Assembly (NCBI GenBank): GCA_017883605.1
Contig: JADGNH010000073.1
Location: forward strand, 1 to 9,387
Length of the DNA stretch: 9,387 nucleotides
Source: Methanobacteriaceae archaeon
GTDB lineage: Archaea > Methanobacteriota > Methanobacteria > Methanobacteriales > Methanobacteriaceae
Reading direction: 5' to 3'
The stretch's first letter is position 1. The number at the start of each line of letters is the position of its first letter. The translations under genes and the position numbers were made by a program. This document shows positions 6,804 to 9,387 of the stretch, piece after piece. The notes below the pieces were generated by a model. That model did not search any database. It was not told where the DNA came from and saw only the letters and a list, made by a program, of their open reading frames with translations.

Positions 6804-7211
6804 ATGAAGACTTTGCTGGTGGTAGACCGTCAGATGTGCACCGAGTGCCAGGACTGTATCAACGCCTGTAAAAATGAACATGGCGCAGCTCGGGCAAAAA
6901 CAATCGGTAATTACCCGGTTTTTTGCCTGCAATGCCCTCCTGAGAAGGCTCCCTGTGTCAAGATATGTGCCGTCAACGCTATAAAAGAGGAAGATGGTGT
7001 GCTGCTGGTGGATGAAGATGCCTGTATAAAGTGCTTGATGTGCATAACCTACTGTCCCTGGGATCTGCTGGTTTTTAATGAGGAAAAAAAGTCAGTGCAG
7101 AAGTGCACCCTGTGTATGGACTCTGATGGTATAATACCGGCCTGTGTAGAAGCTTGTAAGGACAATGCACTCAAACTATTTTCAGTGGAAGATTTAGAGA
7201 ACCTTAAATAG
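6804..7211 (+). CDS. Four-cluster ferredoxin, CooF/HycB-like, at the end of the cdh operon
   Basis: This 135-residue electron-transfer protein has sixteen cysteines in four groups: 12/15/18/22, 41/44/51/55, 74/77/80/84 and 101/104/114/118. That is the arrangement of the DMSO-reductase-B/HycB/CooF family, which holds four 4Fe-4S clusters. There is no signal peptide or membrane segment, so it should be cytoplasmic. CooF carries electrons from CO dehydrogenase in CO-oxidising bacteria. Placed 84 bases after cdhE on the same strand, with no obvious terminator between, it is a candidate redox partner of the ACDS complex, supplying low-potential electrons for CO2 reduction from hydrogenase or another ferredoxin. 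That role is inference; it could serve another enzyme. GTGAT at 6796-6800 precedes the ATG by three bases. It ends 15 bases before the convergent ogt. Confidence 0.88.
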   Translation: MKTLLVVDRQMCTECQDCINACKNEHGAARAKTIGNYPVFCLQCPPEKAPCVKICAVNAIKEEDGVLLVDEDACIKCLMCITYCPWDLLVFNEEKKSVQKCTLCMDSDGIIPACVEACKDNALKLFSVEDLENLK

Positions 7212-7226
7212 AATACCTTAAAAAGT

Positions 7227-7778
7227 TTAATCTTTATTTTTTATGATGATATTCCCGGAAATCTTAACTCCTTCCCTTTTCAATATCTCTCTTTTCATTC
7301 CTGACCCTCCTCGATAGTCCCCTATGGTCAGATCTGATCTTACCACCCGGTGACAGGGAATAACAATGGGGAAAGGATTTTTACCGATGGCACTGCCCAC
7401 CGCCCGGTAACCATGGGTCTTTAAATTGTCTGCAATGTTTTTGTAGGTTCTGGTCTCACCGTAGGGTATGTTAGCCACTTCCAGAAGAACTTTTCTCTGG
7501 AAAGATGTTTTAAAGTTTGATTTTTCCAGTGTTTTCTGGTTAAAATCTATATTCTCTCCTTTATAAGCTTTAGAAATTTTTTCTGCAACTTCCTGGTAGT
7601 CATCTCTTACTTTAAAGTGAGGATAAAAGTTTGAAATTTCGGCTATGGAAGCTTCTTTTTTATCCTGAGGTAACCCAATTCTGACTATTTTCCCAGAAGA
7701 AGGTGTGACCCCCACGCTAAAATAGAGATTACCATCTTTAAATGTGGATATAATAACATATTCTGCCTTTTTATCCAT
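7227..7778 (-). CDS. ogt: Methylated-DNA--protein-cysteine methyltransferase
   Basis: This suicide repair protein takes the alkyl group from O6-methylguanine (and O4-methylthymine) onto its own cysteine. The active-site motif PCHRVV is at 141-146, with Cys142 as the acceptor. Upstream are FQRKVLLEVANIPYGETRTYKNIA (residues 93-116), part of the helix-turn-helix DNA-binding domain, and RAVGSAIGKNP (125-135), whose arginine flips the base. GDYRGGSGMKREILKREG (153-170) completes the C-terminal domain. The N-terminal ~85 residues are the less conserved Rossmann-like domain. The 183-residue length is slightly above the usual 150-180. TAGGAG at 7787-7792, eight bases upstream, supports the ATG at 7778. 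It is convergent with the cdh operon and in line with the reductase gene upstream, but 96 AT-rich bases separate them, so a separate promoter is likely. I see no functional link to the cdh genes. Confidence 0.94.
   Translation of the reverse strand: MDKKAEYVIISTFKDGNLYFSVGVTPSSGKIVRIGLPQDKKEASIAEISNFYPHFKVRDDYQEVAEKISKAYKGENIDFNQKTLEKSNFKTSFQRKVLLEVANIPYGETRTYKNIADNLKTHGYRAVGSAIGKNPFPIVIPCHRVVRSDLTIGDYRGGSGMKREILKREGVKISGNIIIKNKD
7231..7242 (+). terminator. T-rich terminator of the cdh operon
   Basis: TCTTTATTTTTT on the + strand begins 19 bases after the ferredoxin stop and fits the oligo-T signals that end archaeal transcripts. It overlaps the 3' end of the convergent ogt gene. No strong hairpin precedes it, as is usual in archaea. 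Confidence 0.5.
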
Positions 7779-7786
7779 TATATACG

Positions 7787-7792
7787 CTCCTA
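7787..7792 (-). promoter_or_regulatory. Ribosome binding site of ogt
   Basis: On the minus strand TAGGAG lies 8 bases before the ATG whose first base is 7778. This is a standard archaeal spacing and supports the chosen start. Confidence 0.65.
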
Positions 7793-7800
7793 ATCTATAA

Positions 7801-7836
7801 AATTATAAATTTTTAAATAAATTATAAATTTAAATA
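7801..7836 (-). repeat. AT-only tandem repeat between ogt and the reductase gene
   Basis: AATTATAAATTT followed by AAATA appears twice (7801-7819 with two extra T, and 7820-7836). The spacer is almost pure A/T. On the minus strand it supplies both T-rich stretches that could end the reductase transcript and TATA-like boxes that could start ogt, so function and low complexity cannot be told apart here. Confidence 0.55.
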
Positions 7837-7874
7837 AAATATAAAATTCTTCTTACAAAATTCTTATTTAAAAT

Positions 7875-9059
7875 CTACATAAGGTCCTTTAAAAGCCTTA
7901 AAAGACGGGGATAGTTTTTTATTAACTTCAATATGGATAATTTCGAGACAGATCCGAGGGATCTAATATCTTCAACCTTTTCATCATTTAAGAATTTACT
8001 CAAGGCATTTAACTCTTCGTCAGTAATTTTATCGATTATTTTTCGATATTTAAGGGAATCTTCAAGTTTACCACCGACTGCTGCTTTCCAAAGAGTTTCA
8101 TACTTTTTTAGGGACTCTGAAGATGTATCCTCATTTTTAACGGCTTCTGCAGCTACTTCACCAGCTATCCTGGCACATTCTGCGGTTATGTGGATTCCAC
8201 CACCAGTTGCCGGTTCCACCTGTCTTGCTGCGTCTCCCACTACCATTAGACTGTCAGTAAAGGTTTTGTCAATGGTTCCATAAAGGGGCACTGCCCCAAC
8301 ATTCAGTTCTATGGGGGTGGCGTCCAGTTTTGAAGCGAATTTTTTAAGGTAATGGTAGGCAGTTTCGGTGGAGCTTCTAACCCCTATACCTACATTGGCT
8401 ACATTTTCTCCTTTGGGAAAAATCCATGCATATCCTCCTGGTGCCATTTCCTCTCCCATGTAAACTTCTAAATGGTCGGGATCAAAGTCTGCCCCCACCA
8501 TTTCATACTGGGCACAGGAACAAACATCATTGGGAGTTTGGTAACTGTTAAGGCCTGCCATTCTGGCTATATTTGATTCTAATCCATCTGCGGCGATTAC
8601 CACATCGGCCTGGATATCCATGGTCTGACCCAGATGTTTGGCAACCACTCCACAAACCTTACCTTCCTTTATTATCAGGTCTTTTACAGTAGTTTTAACC
8701 ATTACATCTGTCCCTGCTTTGGCTGATTCTATGGCCAGGTGTTTGTCAAAGATCTTTCTCTCTAAAATAAGCTTTTTCTCTAAAACAAAGCCGTCATCGC
8801 TGTCTAATTTTATGGTGAATCTGTTATTATCTGGAGAGTGGACATGTAACCCTCCTATCTCGGTGCACACATATTTGGGGGATGGCTCCATCTGGAGAAT
8901 TTTAAAAGTTCCTAAACTGGTGCCCTCAGCACACTGCACTGGTGTACCAATTTCCTGCCTTTTTTCAATCATCAAAACGTCTACATCATTTTTAGATGCA
9001 AATAGGGACGATACTGATCCTCCAATACGTCCGCCTACCACAACAACGTCGTACTTCAT
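7875..9059 (-). CDS. Digeranylgeranylglycerophospholipid reductase (geranylgeranyl reductase family)
   Basis: This FAD flavoprotein of 394 residues saturates the double bonds of geranylgeranyl chains in archaeal ether lipids. FAD binding is shown by the N-terminal VVVVGGRIGGS (5-15), with an acidic end to the second strand at Glu32, and by VVGDAARQVEPATGGGI (273-289). PVQCAEG (40-46) holds the cysteine conserved in archaeal geranylgeranyl reductases, and GGYAWIFPKG (208-217) is the substrate-side motif of this superfamily. The dinucleotide motif has Arg in place of the second glycine of GxGxxG, a variant known among flavoproteins of this superfamily. The C-terminal ~70 residues are helical and lysine-rich, perhaps for membrane contact. 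The start codon overlaps the last bases of the small ferredoxin gene by 4 bases (ATGA), so the two are translated together. In Methanosarcina acetivorans the reductase needs such a ferredoxin for full lipid saturation. Confidence 0.92.
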   Translation of the reverse strand: MKYDVVVVGGRIGGSVSSLFASKNDVDVLMIEKRQEIGTPVQCAEGTSLGTFKILQMEPSPKYVCTEIGGLHVHSPDNNRFTIKLDSDDGFVLEKKLILERKIFDKHLAIESAKAGTDVMVKTTVKDLIIKEGKVCGVVAKHLGQTMDIQADVVIAADGLESNIARMAGLNSYQTPNDVCSCAQYEMVGADFDPDHLEVYMGEEMAPGGYAWIFPKGENVANVGIGVRSSTETAYHYLKKFASKLDATPIELNVGAVPLYGTIDKTFTDSLMVVGDAARQVEPATGGGIHITAECARIAGEVAAEAVKNEDTSSESLKKYETLWKAAVGGKLEDSLKYRKIIDKITDEELNALSKFLNDEKVEDIRSLGSVSKLSILKLIKNYPRLLRLLKDLM

Positions 9060-9229
9060 TTTTCATCCTCCAAGACTAGGGCCCCCAGCGGACAGATCAC
9101 GGTGCATACACCGCAGTCTTCACATCTCTTATCTACTTTTATTTCATTTTCTGTGAGTTCCAGGAAATTATGGGGACATAAACTGATACAGGCCCCGCAA
9201 TAGCCGCAATTCTCCACCATAGGTTTCAT
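9056..9229 (-). CDS. Small 2[4Fe-4S] ferredoxin, partner of the geranylgeranyl reductase
   Basis: This bacterial-type ferredoxin has two complete cluster motifs, CGYCGACISLCP and CEDCGVCTVICP, each CxxCxxCxxxCP. Counted from the ATG chosen here (57 residues), the cysteines are 8/11/14/18 and 36/39/42/46. It should carry low-potential electrons in the cytoplasm. Its stop overlaps the start of the reductase gene by four bases, a strong sign that it donates electrons to that enzyme. An upstream in-frame GTG at 9238 would add three residues, but that GTG is itself part of AAGTGAT, which acts as a ribosome binding site four bases before the ATG at 9229. The same short spacing is seen at cdhB, so I prefer ATG 9229. 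It is the first gene of a two-gene minus-strand operon. Confidence 0.9.
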   Translation of the reverse strand: MKPMVENCGYCGACISLCPHNFLELTENEIKVDKRCEDCGVCTVICPLGALVLEDEK

Positions 9230-9249
9230 TTGTATCACTTTTTTATATT

Positions 9250-9268
9250 ATAACGTTATTAGAATAAC
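9250..9268. promoter_or_regulatory. Palindromic element upstream of the ferredoxin-reductase operon
   Basis: ATAACGTTAT (9250-9259) is a perfect palindrome. Overlapping it, GTTATT-AG-AATAAC (9255-9268) is a second perfect inverted repeat with 6-base arms. Both lie 20-40 bases before the ferredoxin start, between it and a TATA-like TTTTATAG on the minus strand near 9303-9310. The layout suits an operator for a dimeric repressor, but AT-rich DNA often holds such dyads. Confidence 0.35.
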
Positions 9269-9387
9269 ATTTATCAATCCATGTATGTTGAGGTTAATAT
9301 AACTATAAAATTTTATTGATTAAGTATTTTTATAAATTTATATTGAAAGTTGATTCTGTGAATTAGAAGTTGGGATTCTAATACTGT
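9269..9387. other. AT-rich intergenic DNA at the window end
   Basis: No ORF, RNA gene or clear repeat is visible. It should contain the promoter of the minus-strand ferredoxin-reductase operon, with TATA-like stretches around 9293-9313. Any neighbouring gene lies beyond the window. Confidence 0.5.

Noticed and set aside
8638..9156. 172-codon + strand ORF opposite the reductase gene
   Set aside because: It is antisense to a well-supported flavoprotein and ferredoxin. The protein is rich in Ser, Thr and Pro without recognisable motifs, as expected for a shadow frame.

Overview
The window reads as a methanogenic archaeon, most likely a member of the Methanobacteriales close to Methanobacterium. 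The evidence is the acetyl-CoA decarbonylase/synthase (ACDS, also called CODH/ACS) operon in archaeal cdh format, ribosome binding sites that match an archaeal 16S 3' end (AGGTGAT, GGAGG), AT-rich spacers with TATA-like boxes, and an archaeal lipid-saturating reductase paired with a ferredoxin. The taxonomic call is inference from protein wording. No 16S or other marker is present.

Positions 1-7211 (+ strand) carry the cdh operon in the order cdhA (3' part only), cdhB, cdhC, cooC, cdhD, cdhE, then a four-cluster CooF-like ferredoxin. CdhA/CdhB form the CO dehydrogenase component. CdhC carries the nickel A-cluster that condenses CO, a methyl group and CoA. CooC is the nickel-inserting maturation ATPase. 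CdhD/CdhE are the corrinoid iron-sulfur protein that delivers the methyl group from tetrahydromethanopterin. The end ferredoxin is a plausible electron carrier for CO2 reduction. In a hydrogenotrophic methanogen this complex makes acetyl-CoA for biosynthesis. The visible cdhA frame is interrupted by an in-frame TGA at 59-61, at a position where homology continues without a gap on both sides.

The spacers of the operon are unusual. Those before cdhB, cdhC, cooC and cdhD each hold a different short tandem repeat, none of which I see inside coding sequence, and the 251-base spacer before cdhC is almost free of C on the coding strand. The cdhA/cdhB spacer repeats the tail of cdhA, including its stop, so that it forms a ladder of tiny ORFs leading to the cdhB start.

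Positions 7227-9229 (- strand) are convergent with the operon. They hold a methylguanine-DNA methyltransferase (ogt), then, upstream on the same strand, an archaeal geranylgeranyl reductase overlapped by 4 bases by a small 2[4Fe-4S] ferredoxin gene, its likely electron donor. A palindromic element lies just upstream of that ferredoxin. The last ~120 bases (9269-9387) hold no gene I can support. I saw no tRNA, rRNA, CRISPR array, insertion sequence or prophage gene. I did not find a clearly new system. The points most worth a second look are the cdhA stop codon, the cdhA/cdhB ladder and the repeat-bearing spacers.
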